Assembly: GCA_045596385.1 (NCBI GenBank)
Contig: JAZOCC010000018.1
Coordinates: 61,878 to 125,877, forward strand
From: SIG307 sp045596385
Lineage (GTDB): Bacteria > Bacillota > Clostridia > Lachnospirales > Lachnospiraceae
Direction of reading: 5' to 3'
Length of the DNA stretch: 64,000 nt
The notes beneath the pieces are model-generated. The model did no database searches. It was not told the origin of the DNA and saw only the letters and a program-made list of their open reading frames with translations. Numbering within the stretch: position 1 is the stretch's first letter; each line of letters starts with the position of its first letter. Shown here piece by piece: positions 17,911 through 26,239 of the stretch. The position numbers and the translations under genes were made by a program.

Positions 17911-17950
17911 AATTTATAAGCAATATTAGGAAAAAAGTGCTTGCCTTTTT
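17894..17950 (+). terminator. Long-loop terminator overlapping the rpsB promoter
   Basis: AAAAGGCAAG (17894-17903) at the end of the preceding gene pairs with CTTGCCTTTT (17940-17949), giving a 10-bp stem with a 36-base AT-rich loop and a terminal T run. The right arm contains the -35 box of the rpsB promoter (TTGCCT, 17941-17946), so end of the motility tail and start of rpsB share bases. The long loop makes termination only moderately likely. Confidence 0.45.
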
Positions 17951-17969
17951 GATTTATTTATGATAGAAT
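17941..17969 (+). promoter_or_regulatory. Sigma-A promoter of rpsB-tsf
   Basis: -35 TTGCCT (17941-17946), a 17-base spacer and -10 TAGAAT (17964-17969). It precedes a roughly 120-nt leader to rpsB. Confidence 0.7.
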
Positions 17970-17975
17970 ATCAGA

Positions 17976-18064
17976 CGGTGCAGTCGGCGTAGGCCGAAAT
18001 AAGCATGTGTGTGGACTCACGGCAGGGTGCCGTTGCTCGCGGTTTGCCGGTAAATGAGGCACAC
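17976..18064 (+). promoter_or_regulatory. Structured rpsB mRNA leader
   Basis: The leader holds several nested stems: TCGGC/GCCGA (17984-17997), ACGGCA/TGCCGT with a GGG loop (18019-18033), a small CGG/CCG hairpin near 18040-18049, and outer pairing of GTGTG (about 18007-18011) and CTC (18016-18018) with GAG (18056-18058) and CACAC (18060-18064). The last three form a multibranch domain. Such leaders in front of rpsB are often autoregulatory sites for S2 in other phyla; here this is inference. Confidence 0.5.
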
Positions 18065-18094
18065 AGAAGAATAAAACCAAATGGAGGTAGTATC

Positions 18095-18838
18095 ATGAGC
18101 GTTATTTCTATGAAGCAGTTATTGGAAGCAGGTGTTCATTTCGGACATCAGACCAGAAGATGGAACCCGAAGATGGCAGAGTACATCTATACCGAGAGAA
18201 ACGGTATCTACATCATTGACTTACAGAAGTCTGTAGGTAAGGTGGATGAAGCTTACTTTGCAATCAAGGACATCGTTGCAAACGGCGGTAAGGTACTTTT
18301 CGTTGGTACCAAGAAGCAGGCGCAGGACTCTGTTAAGACTGAGGCTGAGCGTTGTGGTATGTACTATGTAAACGAGAGATGGCTCGGCGGTATGCTGACC
18401 AACTTCAAGACCATCCAGTCCAGAATCGCTAAGTTAAAGGCAATCGAGAAGATGAGCGAAGACGGAACTTTCGATGTTCTTCCGAAGAAGGAAGTTATCG
18501 AGTTAAAGAAGGAATGGGAGAAGCTTGAGAAGAACCTTGGCGGTATCAAGGATATGAAGGAGATTCCGGATGCAATCTTCATCGTAGATCCGAAGAAGGA
18601 AAGAATCTGTGTACAGGAAGCACATTCCCTTGGTATTCCGTTAATCGGTATCGCTGATACCAACTGTGATCCGGAAGAGCTTGATTACGTAATTCCGGGT
18701 AACGACGATGCAATCCGTGCAGTTAAGCTTATCGTTGCTAAGATGGCTGATGCTGTTATCGAAGCTAACCAGGGCGAGCAGTTTGTAGACGCTCCGGCTG
18801 CTGAGGCTGAGGAAGTTGCAGAGAACGACGCTGAGTAA
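18095..18838 (+). CDS. rpsB: 30S ribosomal protein S2
   Basis: Small-subunit protein S2. From ATG 18095 (RBS ATGGAGGTAG) the product has 247 residues, normal for the family; a longer frame from 18005 lies in the leader and is rejected. Family blocks are clear: MKQLLEAGVHFGHQTRRWNPKMAEYI at the start, FVGTKKQAQ, NERWLGGMLTNF, and PLIGIADTNCDP. The C-terminus is acidic. tsf follows, as in most bacteria. Confidence 0.98.
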   Translation: MSVISMKQLLEAGVHFGHQTRRWNPKMAEYIYTERNGIYIIDLQKSVGKVDEAYFAIKDIVANGGKVLFVGTKKQAQDSVKTEAERCGMYYVNERWLGGMLTNFKTIQSRIAKLKAIEKMSEDGTFDVLPKKEVIELKKEWEKLEKNLGGIKDMKEIPDAIFIVDPKKERICVQEAHSLGIPLIGIADTNCDPEELDYVIPGNDDAIRAVKLIVAKMADAVIEANQGEQFVDAPAAEAEEVAENDAE

Positions 18839-18861
18839 TATTTTCAGATAAGAACGATAGG

Positions 18862-18890
18862 AGTGCGTTCCCGGTTTTCGGGGACGCACT
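18862..18890 (+). terminator. rpsB-tsf intergenic hairpin
   Basis: AGTGCGTTCCC (18862-18872) pairs with GGGGACGCACT (18880-18890) over 11 bp with one G-T pair and a 7-base loop. No T run follows, so it is probably an attenuator or stability element that tunes S2 against EF-Ts, not a full terminator. Confidence 0.55.
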
Positions 18891-18926
18891 GTCAAATAAA
18901 TCTATTATAATCAGGAGGCAAATAAA

Positions 18927-19868
18927 ATGGCAGATATTAGTGCATCTATGGTAAAAGAGTTAAGAGAGATGACCGGCGCAGGTATGATGGACTGTAAGAA
19001 GGCTCTTGCAGAGACCAATGGCGATATGGACAAGGCTGTAGAATATTTAAGAGAAAAGGGTCTTGCTAAGGCTGCTAAGAAGGCTAGCAGAATTGCAGCT
19101 GAGGGTATTTGTGAGACCACCGTTAGTGCTGACGGTAAGGTTGCAGCAATCGTAGAAGTTAACTCCGAGACCGACTTCGTTGCAAAGAACGATAAGTTCC
19201 GCGGTTATGTTAAGACTGTTGTTGAGCAGGCTGCTAACAGTGACGCTACCGACATCGACGCTTTCCTTGCAGAGACCTGGGCAGCTGATCCGTCTAAGAC
19301 CGTTGCAGAAGAGCTTGCAGCTCAGATCGCAGTTATCGGTGAGAACATGAAGATTCGTCGTTTCGAGAGAGTTGTTGCTGAGAACGGATTCGTTGAGTCC
19401 TACATCCACAGCGGCGGTAAGATTGGTGTATTGATTGTACTTGACGCTTCCGAGATGAATGCAGCAGCAAAGGAATGTGCAAAGAACGTAGCAATGCAGG
19501 TTGCAGCTATGAATCCGAAGTATGTTTCCAAGGATGATGTAGATGCTGATTACATTGCACATGAGAAGGAAATTATCAAGGCTCAGATTATGAACGATCC
19601 GAAGGAGTCCCAGAAGCCGGAGAAGGTGATCGAGGGTATGATCAGCGGTCGTATCAATAAGGAATTAAAGGAAATCTGCCTCTTAGACCAGGTATACGTA
19701 AAGGCAGAGGACGGAAAGCAGTCCGTAGCTCAGTACGTAGCACAGGTTGCTAAGGACAACGGCATGACTCTTGCTGTTAAGAAGTTCGTTCGTTTCGAGA
19801 CCGGTGAAGGCCTTGAGAAGAAGCAGGAAGACTTCGCAGCAGAAGTTGCAAAGCAGATGGGCATGTAA
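18927..19868 (+). CDS. tsf: Translation elongation factor Ts
   Basis: Nucleotide-exchange factor for EF-Tu. The 313 residues carry the N-terminal UBA-like domain with LREMTGAGMMDCKKAL and the EF-Ts signature ETDFVAKN. The RBS is CAGGAGGCAAA. It is co-transcribed with rpsB and closed by a strong terminator. Confidence 0.98.
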   Translation: MADISASMVKELREMTGAGMMDCKKALAETNGDMDKAVEYLREKGLAKAAKKASRIAAEGICETTVSADGKVAAIVEVNSETDFVAKNDKFRGYVKTVVEQAANSDATDIDAFLAETWAADPSKTVAEELAAQIAVIGENMKIRRFERVVAENGFVESYIHSGGKIGVLIVLDASEMNAAAKECAKNVAMQVAAMNPKYVSKDDVDADYIAHEKEIIKAQIMNDPKESQKPEKVIEGMISGRINKELKEICLLDQVYVKAEDGKQSVAQYVAQVAKDNGMTLAVKKFVRFETGEGLEKKQEDFAAEVAKQMGM

Positions 19869-19903
19869 TATAAGTGTTTAGCACAAGCGCGATATGAAAT
19901 TAG

Positions 19904-19950
19904 AAGAGAGTCGAGGCAAATGTATTTGCCATCGACTCTCTTTTGTGTTT
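19904..19950 (+). terminator. Intrinsic terminator of rpsB-tsf
   Basis: AAGAGAGTCGA and GGCAAAT (19904-19921) pair with ATTTGCC and TCGACTCTCTT (19924-19942) with a single bulged A at 19931, followed by a T-rich tail (TTTTGTGTTT). The stem is about 18 bp. Confidence 0.9.
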
Positions 19951-19978
19951 ATTTTTGTTCAATGTTCATTTTTTACTA

Positions 19979-20007
19979 TTGCATATATACCAAAAAAACG
20001 ATATACT
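19979..20007 (+). promoter_or_regulatory. Sigma-A promoter of the DegV gene
   Basis: -35 TTGCAT (19979-19984), 17-base spacer, -10 TATACT (20002-20007). About 105 bases of AT-rich untranslated leader follow with no evident structure. Confidence 0.7.
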
Positions 20008-20113
20008 ATTCATGGCGAGTGATATAGAATATTTTTCTGCGTGACGTAGTTTTGAAAAACAGATGTAAATCAGGGGAAATATAGTGTAAACGAGAAGAAA
20101 AGGAGAGTATAAC

Positions 20114-20992
20114 ATGGCAAACTATGTAATTTTTACGGATTCTTCCTGCGATTTATCCAAGGAGATTGTGGAGAAATATAATCTGCAGGTAATGCAGTTA
20201 GAAGTAATCGTAGATGACAATGCGCCGGTATTAAATCGTGAGGTGGAGAGTAAGGCATTTTATGATAGCCTGCGTGCCGGTTCCAATGCAAAGACCTCTG
20301 CGGTAACGCCGGGATTTTTTGAGGAGCATATGCGGGCAACGTTAGAGAGCGGAAATGATATTTTATATATCGGATTTTCTGCCGGCCTTTCTGTTACTTA
20401 CAATAACGGCGTCATGATATTAGAGGAATTACAGCAGGAGTTTCCGGAGAGAAAGGTTTGTTATGTAGATACCTTGTCCGGAAGCGGCGGTCAGGCTCTT
20501 ATGGTGTATCATGCGGCAAAGATGAAAGAGAACGGTGCAACCATGGAAGAAGTGAAGGCAGAGATGGAGAGCCTGAATAAATATCTCCACCATCAGGTAA
20601 CCGTGGAAGATCTGTTCTTCTTAAAGAGAGGCGGCAGAATCGATGCTAAGTCCGCAATTGTAGGTACCATGTTAAAGATTAAGCCGATTATTAACGTGGA
20701 TGTAAACGGTAAATTAAACAGTGTGGCAAAGGTGCGTGGCAGAAAGTCGTCCATTACCGAATTGGTAAATCGTATGAAGGCCACCATTGACCCGGAGCGT
20801 ATTCCGTATATTTCCGTATATCACGGGGATTGTCCGGAGGAAGCAGATGTACTGGAGGCAATGGTAAAGGAAGCATATCCGCAGATGGAAGTCTTACGTG
20901 GTGATGTAGGACCGGTTATCGGTGCACATACAGGTCCGGGCGTACTGGTGCTGTGCTATGCAGGCAAGGTAGTAAAGGGAACAATGGAATAA
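20114..20992 (+). CDS. DegV-family fatty-acid-binding protein
   Basis: The 292-residue protein starts with the family motif FTDSSCDLSKEIVEKYNLQVMQL and carries the SAGLSVTYNN (S-x-L-S-x-T-Y) and FFLKRGGRIDAKSAIVGTMLKIKPII blocks that line the fatty-acid-binding pocket in known DegV/FakB structures. FakB proteins present fatty acids to the kinase FakA; no fakA gene is visible here, so the partner is unknown. It is a single-gene unit with its own promoter and terminator. Confidence 0.92.
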   Translation: MANYVIFTDSSCDLSKEIVEKYNLQVMQLEVIVDDNAPVLNREVESKAFYDSLRAGSNAKTSAVTPGFFEEHMRATLESGNDILYIGFSAGLSVTYNNGVMILEELQQEFPERKVCYVDTLSGSGGQALMVYHAAKMKENGATMEEVKAEMESLNKYLHHQVTVEDLFFLKRGGRIDAKSAIVGTMLKIKPIINVDVNGKLNSVAKVRGRKSSITELVNRMKATIDPERIPYISVYHGDCPEEADVLEAMVKEAYPQMEVLRGDVGPVIGAHTGPGVLVLCYAGKVVKGTME

Positions 20993-21039
20993 ACGAAGAA
21001 TAAAGTTTTTGTAAAAAAAGAAAAAATGGCGAAAAATAA

Positions 21040-21069
21040 GGCTTCTGCGGGAAACTGCGGAAGTCTTTT
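21040..21069 (+). terminator. Intrinsic terminator after the DegV gene
   Basis: GGCTTCTGC (21040-21048) pairs with GCGGAAGTC (21057-21065; two wobble pairs), followed by TTTT. Confidence 0.7.
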
Positions 21070-21072
21070 GCG

Positions 21073-21101
21073 TTGACAAATAAGGAAGAATTAGGTATAG
21101 T
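21073..21101 (+). promoter_or_regulatory. Sigma-A promoter of cardiolipin synthase
   Basis: Consensus -35 TTGACA (21073-21078), 17-base spacer, -10 TATAGT (21096-21101). Confidence 0.85.
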
Positions 21102-21150
21102 TTATAAGGGAGAGTTTGTAAAACGGATTTAGGGGGCGGAAGGAGACCGG

Positions 21151-22701
21151 ATGAAGTTGTTCAAGCTTTGGAAAAAAGTATTAAAGGTTTTGTCACACCG
21201 GGTTGTGATTGTCGGTGTTCTTCTTTTGTTGCAAATTATCTGGATGCTTCTGACATTGACAGAATTGGCAACCGTTTACCCATGGTTTTACCACAGCCTG
21301 AATTTATTAAGTCTTGTGGCGGTTTTGGTCGTGGTAAATACCAGAGATAATCCGTCCTATAAGTTGGCATGGGTTATTTCGATTTTGGCATTTCCGTTAT
21401 TTAGCGGTGCCATGTATTTGCTCTTTTCCGGTTGGCTTCCGACTAAGAAATTGAGGGAAAAGTTGACTAAGGCAGAGAATCAGATGCGTCCGTTTTATAA
21501 GCAGGACGATGCGGTATTTGACGCTCTGCGGGAACTGGATCCGACTGCTGCGGGACAGGCACGGTATATTAAAGATTATGCCGGTTTTCCGGTTTGGAAC
21601 GACAGTACTGTGAGGTATTTTAGGTGCGGTGAGGATAATTTTCCTGTCCTTTTAGAGGAACTGAAGAAAGCGGAGCATTTCATCTTCCTGGAATATTTCA
21701 TTGTGGAAGAAGGAGAAATGTGGAACTCGATTTTGGAAGTTTTGAAGGAAAAGGCAGCCGCAGGAGTGGACGTTCGTATGCTGTATGATGACCTTGGCTC
21801 GGCGTTCGTTCTTCCGTATAAGTATTACCGGACGTTAGAGTCCTACGGAATTAAGTGTGAAGCCTTTAACAAGTTTATTCCTATTTTTTCCTTGGTTATG
21901 AATAACCGGGATCATAGAAAAATTCTGGTCATTGACGGTCATACCGCCTTTACCGGAGGAATCAATCTGGCGGACGAATATATCAACAAAAAAGAAAAGT
22001 TCGGCTACTGGAAGGATACCGGTATTATGGTACGGGGCGAGGCTGCCGTAAATCTGACTGCCATGTTTTTAACGGTTTGGAATGCGGTACGTCCCACGGA
22101 TACGGATTTTTCAAGATTGCTTCCCCATGCCTATCATTCCGGCATATTTCAAGGAGATGGGTTTGTTCAGCCTTATGGAGACATGCCTTTGGACAAGGAG
22201 ACGGTGGGGGAAAATGTATACCTTAACATGATTTCCGCCGCAAGGAAGTATTTGTATATCTTTACGCCGTATCTGATTGTTGATAATGAGATGATGACTG
22301 CTCTTTGTCTGGCGGCGAAACGGGGCGTGGATGTGCGGATTGTGACGCCGGGAGTTCCGGATAAGAAGCTGGTGTACTGGCTTACCCAGTCCTATTACAG
22401 ACAACTGATTGATAACGGTGTCAAAATCTATAAGTATGAACCGGGTTTTATTCATGCAAAGGTATTTGTGTGTGATGATGTGTATGCTACGGTGGGTACC
22501 ATTAATTTGGATTACCGCAGTTTGTATTTGCATTTCGAATGCGGTGTGTTTCTTGCACATTGCAGCGAAATCGAAGTGATTAAGCAGGACGCCATCGACA
22601 CGATGGAGCAGAGTAAACTAATTACGAAGGAACAGGCGAAAAGACGGTTGCCGGTGCGTTTGGTACAGGCAATTTTACGTGTATTTGCGCCCCTGTTATA
22701 A
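21151..22701 (+). CDS. cls: Cardiolipin synthase (phospholipase D superfamily)
   Basis: Condenses two phosphatidylglycerols to cardiolipin at the membrane. The 516 residues contain two or three N-terminal membrane segments (about 15-95) and two HKD active sites: HRKILVIDG at about residue 255 and HAKVFVCDD at about residue 435, both with the following Gly-Gly/Gly-Thr-Ile-Asn context. The RBS is GGAAGGAGA. folD follows 32 bp after the stop. Confidence 0.94.
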   Translation: MKLFKLWKKVLKVLSHRVVIVGVLLLLQIIWMLLTLTELATVYPWFYHSLNLLSLVAVLVVVNTRDNPSYKLAWVISILAFPLFSGAMYLLFSGWLPTKKLREKLTKAENQMRPFYKQDDAVFDALRELDPTAAGQARYIKDYAGFPVWNDSTVRYFRCGEDNFPVLLEELKKAEHFIFLEYFIVEEGEMWNSILEVLKEKAAAGVDVRMLYDDLGSAFVLPYKYYRTLESYGIKCEAFNKFIPIFSLVMNNRDHRKILVIDGHTAFTGGINLADEYINKKEKFGYWKDTGIMVRGEAAVNLTAMFLTVWNAVRPTDTDFSRLLPHAYHSGIFQGDGFVQPYGDMPLDKETVGENVYLNMISAARKYLYIFTPYLIVDNEMMTALCLAAKRGVDVRIVTPGVPDKKLVYWLTQSYYRQLIDNGVKIYKYEPGFIHAKVFVCDDVYATVGTINLDYRSLYLHFECGVFLAHCSEIEVIKQDAIDTMEQSKLITKEQAKRRLPVRLVQAILRVFAPLL

Positions 22702-22733
22702 AATAACTAATAAAATGAATGGAGGATATAGGA

Positions 22734-23579
22734 ATGGCAATTCGTATTGACGGAAAGGTAATTTCCACACAGATTAAGGACGAGTTAAAGGAGAAGGTGG
22801 CGGCTCTTAAGGCAGAGGGCACCGAGGTTACCCTTGCGGTAATTCAGGTGGGTAACGATCCGGCTTCTTCCGTATATGTGGGCAATAAGAAGAAGGCATG
22901 TGAGTATATCGGCGTGCGTTCTCTGGCATACGAGCTGACCGAGGAGACCACTCAGCAGGAGCTTTTAGACATTATTGTCGACTTAAATAAGAGAGACGAT
23001 GTAAATGGTATTTTAGTACAGCTTCCGCTTCCGAAGCATTTTAACGAGGAGGAGATTTTGCTTGCCATTTCTCCGCTTAAGGATGTGGACGGTTTCCATC
23101 CGGAAAACGTAGGTAACTTAAGCATCGGCAGAAAGGGCTTTGTGTCCTGTACGCCGGCAGGTGTTATCGAGCTTTTAAAGCGTACCGGTATCGAGATGGA
23201 AGGGAAGGAGTGCGTGGTGCTCGGCAGAAGTAACATTGTAGGTAAGCCGATGTCCATGCTCATGCTTCGCGAGAATGCAACCGTGACCGTTTGTCATTCC
23301 AGAACGAAGAATTTAAAGGAGATTACCAAGCGTGCGGACATTCTTATCGTTGCCATCGGTAAGCCGCGCTTTGTTACGGCGGATTATGTAAAGGAAGGCG
23401 CTACCGTTATCGATGTAGGTATCCACAGAGGTGAAGACAACAAGCTTTGCGGTGATGTGGATTACGCACAGGTAGAGCCGATTGCGGGAGCAATTACCCC
23501 GGTTCCGGGTGGTGTAGGTCCGATGACCATCGCTATGTTAATGAAGAATTGTGTAGAGAGTGTTGAACTACAGAAGTAG
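22734..23579 (+). CDS. folD: Bifunctional methylenetetrahydrofolate dehydrogenase/cyclohydrolase
   Basis: Interconverts 5,10-methylene- and 10-formyl-tetrahydrofolate with NADP. From ATG 22734 it has 281 residues; the in-frame ATG at 22719 overlaps the RBS GGAGG (22721-22725) and is rejected. Family blocks: VGNDPASSVYVGNKKKAC with the catalytic Lys, the QLPLPKH motif, KDVDGFHPENVG, VLGRSNIVGKPMS and PVPGGVGPMTIAML at the end. Confidence 0.97.
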   Translation: MAIRIDGKVISTQIKDELKEKVAALKAEGTEVTLAVIQVGNDPASSVYVGNKKKACEYIGVRSLAYELTEETTQQELLDIIVDLNKRDDVNGILVQLPLPKHFNEEEILLAISPLKDVDGFHPENVGNLSIGRKGFVSCTPAGVIELLKRTGIEMEGKECVVLGRSNIVGKPMSMLMLRENATVTVCHSRTKNLKEITKRADILIVAIGKPRFVTADYVKEGATVIDVGIHRGEDNKLCGDVDYAQVEPIAGAITPVPGGVGPMTIAMLMKNCVESVELQK

Positions 23580-23592
23580 AACGAGGGATTTT

Positions 23593-24939
23593 ATGCAAGT
23601 TTATTTTGTTTCCCTGGGTTGTGATAAGAACCTGGTAGACAGTGAATATATGTTGGGTCTGCTTCGGGACGCGGGACATACGCTGACCGAAGACGAGGCC
23701 GAGGCAGAAGCGATTGTTATCAATACCTGTTGCTTTATTCATGATGCAAAGGAAGAAAGTATCGAGACGATTTTGGAGGCGGCTTCCTATAAGGACGAAG
23801 AAGTCGGGAATTGCCGTGTCCTCATTGTGACAGGCTGTCTTGCGGAGCGTTACCGCAGTGAGATTACGGAGTCTATCCCGGAGGTGGATGCGGTTTTAGG
23901 TACGGCTTCCTTTGATGAAATTGCGGAAGTTATTTCTAAGACGGAAGCAGGAGAAAAGACCGAAGTATATAAGGAACTGACCTATCTGCCTCTGCCGGAG
24001 AGTAAGCGTATCAATACTACCTGCGGCTATACGGCTTACTTAAAGATTGCCGACGGCTGTGAGAAGTTTTGCACGTACTGTGTGATTCCGTCCATCCGCG
24101 GAAAGTACCGCAGTGTGCCGATGGAACGTATTTTAGAAGAGGCGGAGCAGTTAGCGAAGGATGGGGCAAAGGAACTGATTTTAGTTGCCCAGGAAACCAC
24201 GCTCTACGGTGTGGATTTGTACGGTAAGAAGATGCTGCCGGAGCTGCTTAAGAAGCTTTGTGCCATCGAGGGGCCGGAGTGGATCCGTCTGCTGTACTGT
24301 TATCCGGAGGAAATTACGGACGAGTTAATCGCCGTAATGAAGGAAGAAAAGAAGATTTGCCGTTATCTGGATCTGCCGATTCAGCATGCTTCCGATACGG
24401 TATTAAAGCGTATGGGACGCCGCACCACGAAGAAGGAACTGGTGCGCCTGATTAAGAAGCTTCGCCGGAATCTTCCGGGCATTGTGCTTCGTACGTCGTT
24501 AATTACCGGATTTCCGGGAGAGACAGAAGAAGAACATAAAGAGTTACTTTCATTTGTGGAAGAGGTTCGCTTTGACCGTCTCGGAGTATTTACATATTCC
24601 AAGGAGGAAAATACTCCTGCTGCAAAGATGAAAAGTCAGGTGCCGGCAAAGGAAAAGCGTCGTCGCCAGAAGGAGATTATGAAGCTGCAGCAGCGAATTG
24701 CTTTCGAAAATGCCGAAAATCGCATCGGAAAGAGATACGATGCGTTAATCGAAGGAAAGATGCCCCAGGACAATGTTTATCTGGCCCGTACCTACATGGA
24801 TGCGCCGAACATTGACGGATACCTGTTCGTGGAGTCGGGAGAGCACTATGAGTCCGGCGAGTTTGTGAAGGTAAAGGTTACCGGAGCAAAGGGCTACGAC
24901 TTGGTGGGCGTCAATACCGAAAAGAAAAAGATAATCTAG
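23593..24939 (+). CDS. rimO: Ribosomal protein S12 methylthiotransferase RimO
   Basis: Radical-SAM enzyme that methylthiolates an aspartate of ribosomal protein S12. From ATG 23593 (RBS CGAGGGAT) it has 448 residues; the longer frame from 23560 overlaps folD. Domains: N-terminal MTTase with cysteines at C10, in INTCCFI and in VTGCLAERY; radical SAM core with CxxxCxxC in DGCEKFCTYC; C-terminal TRAM domain. The GCDKNLVDSE start separates RimO from MiaB. Confidence 0.95.
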   Translation: MQVYFVSLGCDKNLVDSEYMLGLLRDAGHTLTEDEAEAEAIVINTCCFIHDAKEESIETILEAASYKDEEVGNCRVLIVTGCLAERYRSEITESIPEVDAVLGTASFDEIAEVISKTEAGEKTEVYKELTYLPLPESKRINTTCGYTAYLKIADGCEKFCTYCVIPSIRGKYRSVPMERILEEAEQLAKDGAKELILVAQETTLYGVDLYGKKMLPELLKKLCAIEGPEWIRLLYCYPEEITDELIAVMKEEKKICRYLDLPIQHASDTVLKRMGRRTTKKELVRLIKKLRRNLPGIVLRTSLITGFPGETEEEHKELLSFVEEVRFDRLGVFTYSKEENTPAAKMKSQVPAKEKRRRQKEIMKLQQRIAFENAENRIGKRYDALIEGKMPQDNVYLARTYMDAPNIDGYLFVESGEHYESGEFVKVKVTGAKGYDLVGVNTEKKKII

Positions 24940-24948
24940 GAGGCTGTT

Positions 24949-25488
24949 ATGAATTTACCGAATAAAATTACGATTTTTCGTGTGTGTATGATTCCGGTAT
25001 TTCTTGTGTTTATGTTGGTGCCGGGGATCCCTTTCGGAAATTATATTGCTACAGCGGTATTTGCCATTGCATGTGCATCGGATGCACTGGATGGACATAT
25101 TGCAAGAAAGCACAATCTTGTAACTAATTTCGGAAAGTTTATGGATCCGTTGGCGGATAAGCTGTTGGTGTGTTCCGCATTGATTTGTTTTGTGGAGCTT
25201 TCCTATATGCCGGCATGGATTGTGATTGTGGTTATTGCCAGAGAATTTATTATCAGCGGATTCCGCCTGATTGCCTCTGACAACGGTGTGGTCATTGCGG
25301 CCAGCTACTGGGGCAAGTTTAAGACGATTGCACAGATGATTACCTGCATTTTGCTGATTGTGCAGTTGCCGTTTTCCTGGATTGAGGTTGTTGAGCAGAT
25401 TTTCATCTGGCTTTCTCTGATTCTGACGGTGGTTTCTCTGGTGGAATACATTTGGAAAAATAAAAATGTGTTAAAAGAAACAAAATAA
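24949..25488 (+). CDS. pgsA: CDP-diacylglycerol-glycerol-3-phosphate 3-phosphatidyltransferase
   Basis: Makes phosphatidylglycerol-phosphate, the precursor of phosphatidylglycerol and so of cardiolipin. The 179-residue membrane protein has the CDP-alcohol phosphotransferase motif split as SDALDGHIARKHN and GKFMDPLADKLL (D-G-x2-A-R-x8-G-x3-D-x3-D). The RBS AGGAGGCTG is 9 bp after rimO. With the nearby cls gene it covers two consecutive steps of anionic phospholipid synthesis. Confidence 0.95.
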   Translation: MNLPNKITIFRVCMIPVFLVFMLVPGIPFGNYIATAVFAIACASDALDGHIARKHNLVTNFGKFMDPLADKLLVCSALICFVELSYMPAWIVIVVIAREFIISGFRLIASDNGVVIAASYWGKFKTIAQMITCILLIVQLPFSWIEVVEQIFIWLSLILTVVSLVEYIWKNKNVLKETK

Positions 25489-25615
25489 TTATAGGATTTA
25501 ATGAATCTTTAAACGTTTTAACATTAAAATGACATACTTGGCTGTTATGGTAGACTCGGGGATAGGTAAAGGGGAGCATTTCGGGACAGAAGGAAAATGA
25601 AAGAAAGGAGCCCAT

Positions 25616-26167
25616 ATGCGAAGAAAAATCGGAGTTATCTTAAGCTGTATACTTGTTTTTTGTATGGTATCCGGCTGTAAAAAGTCTCCGGTAACGGAGA
25701 ATCCGCAGCAGACAACCACACCGGAACCTGTTGTAACCATGACACCAAAGCCGACGGCTGTACCTCCTACGGTGGCTCCGTCCGTGTCTACCGAATTACC
25801 GATTTATACCATCAGCGGTGATTTTACCGAATTGACTGCGGTGACCGCATTGGTCGGAGAAGGCGAAGAAATTACGGAACAGGTGGTGTCCGAGGCTGTT
25901 GTGGATGCTCTTGCGGACAGTGCCATTTATGTAAAAGTAAATCAGGTTACCAAAAACGGCGAAGTAGTGATTGTGGATTTTGATGCTGCCTACCCGCCGG
26001 TCAGTCAGGTGGGAGCAGGAATCGAAGGGCTGATATTGGATGCCTTCGGACAAAGCCTTTTGGATAATGTTTCCGGTTGTAATGCGGTTTCGTTTTCCGT
26101 AGACGGCGGAGATTATGCATCCGGTCACTTTGAGTTTTCCAAAGACGATATTTATTTACGTCGATAA
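25616..26167 (+). CDS. Lipoprotein with GerMN-like domain
   Basis: The 183-residue protein has a lipoprotein signal peptide (lipobox VSGC, Cys at about residue 21), a Thr/Pro-rich linker (about 28-62) and a C-terminal domain of about 115 residues that resembles the GerMN/SpoIIIAG-type domain: two-strand VKVNQVTKNGEVVIVDFD, an Ala/Gly-rich helix and a VSFSVDGG strand. GerM-type domains act in spore or cell-envelope assemblies. The assignment is by pattern and only moderate. RBS AAAGGAGCC precedes the ATG. Confidence 0.7.
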   Translation: MRRKIGVILSCILVFCMVSGCKKSPVTENPQQTTTPEPVVTMTPKPTAVPPTVAPSVSTELPIYTISGDFTELTAVTALVGEGEEITEQVVSEAVVDALADSAIYVKVNQVTKNGEVVIVDFDAAYPPVSQVGAGIEGLILDAFGQSLLDNVSGCNAVSFSVDGGDYASGHFEFSKDDIYLRR

Positions 26168-26178
26168 CAAAGGATACG

Positions 26179-26210
26179 AGGCTGTCGCATGTTATGCGGC
26201 AGCCTGTCTG
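26179..26210 (+). terminator. Terminator hairpin after the GerMN-like lipoprotein
   Basis: AGGCTGTCGCAT (26179-26190) pairs with ATGCGGCAGCCT (26194-26205), one wobble pair, three-base loop, with a weak T-rich tail. The stem core closely resembles the terminator at 53912-53938. Confidence 0.75.
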
Positions 26211-26239
26211 TTTGAAATTCAAGATTACGAGGAGTATAC

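Noticed and set aside
19047..19562. 171-residue antisense open frame inside tsf
   Set aside because: Strong conserved EF-Ts coding on the plus strand; the antisense product is Cys/Leu/Asn-rich noise.
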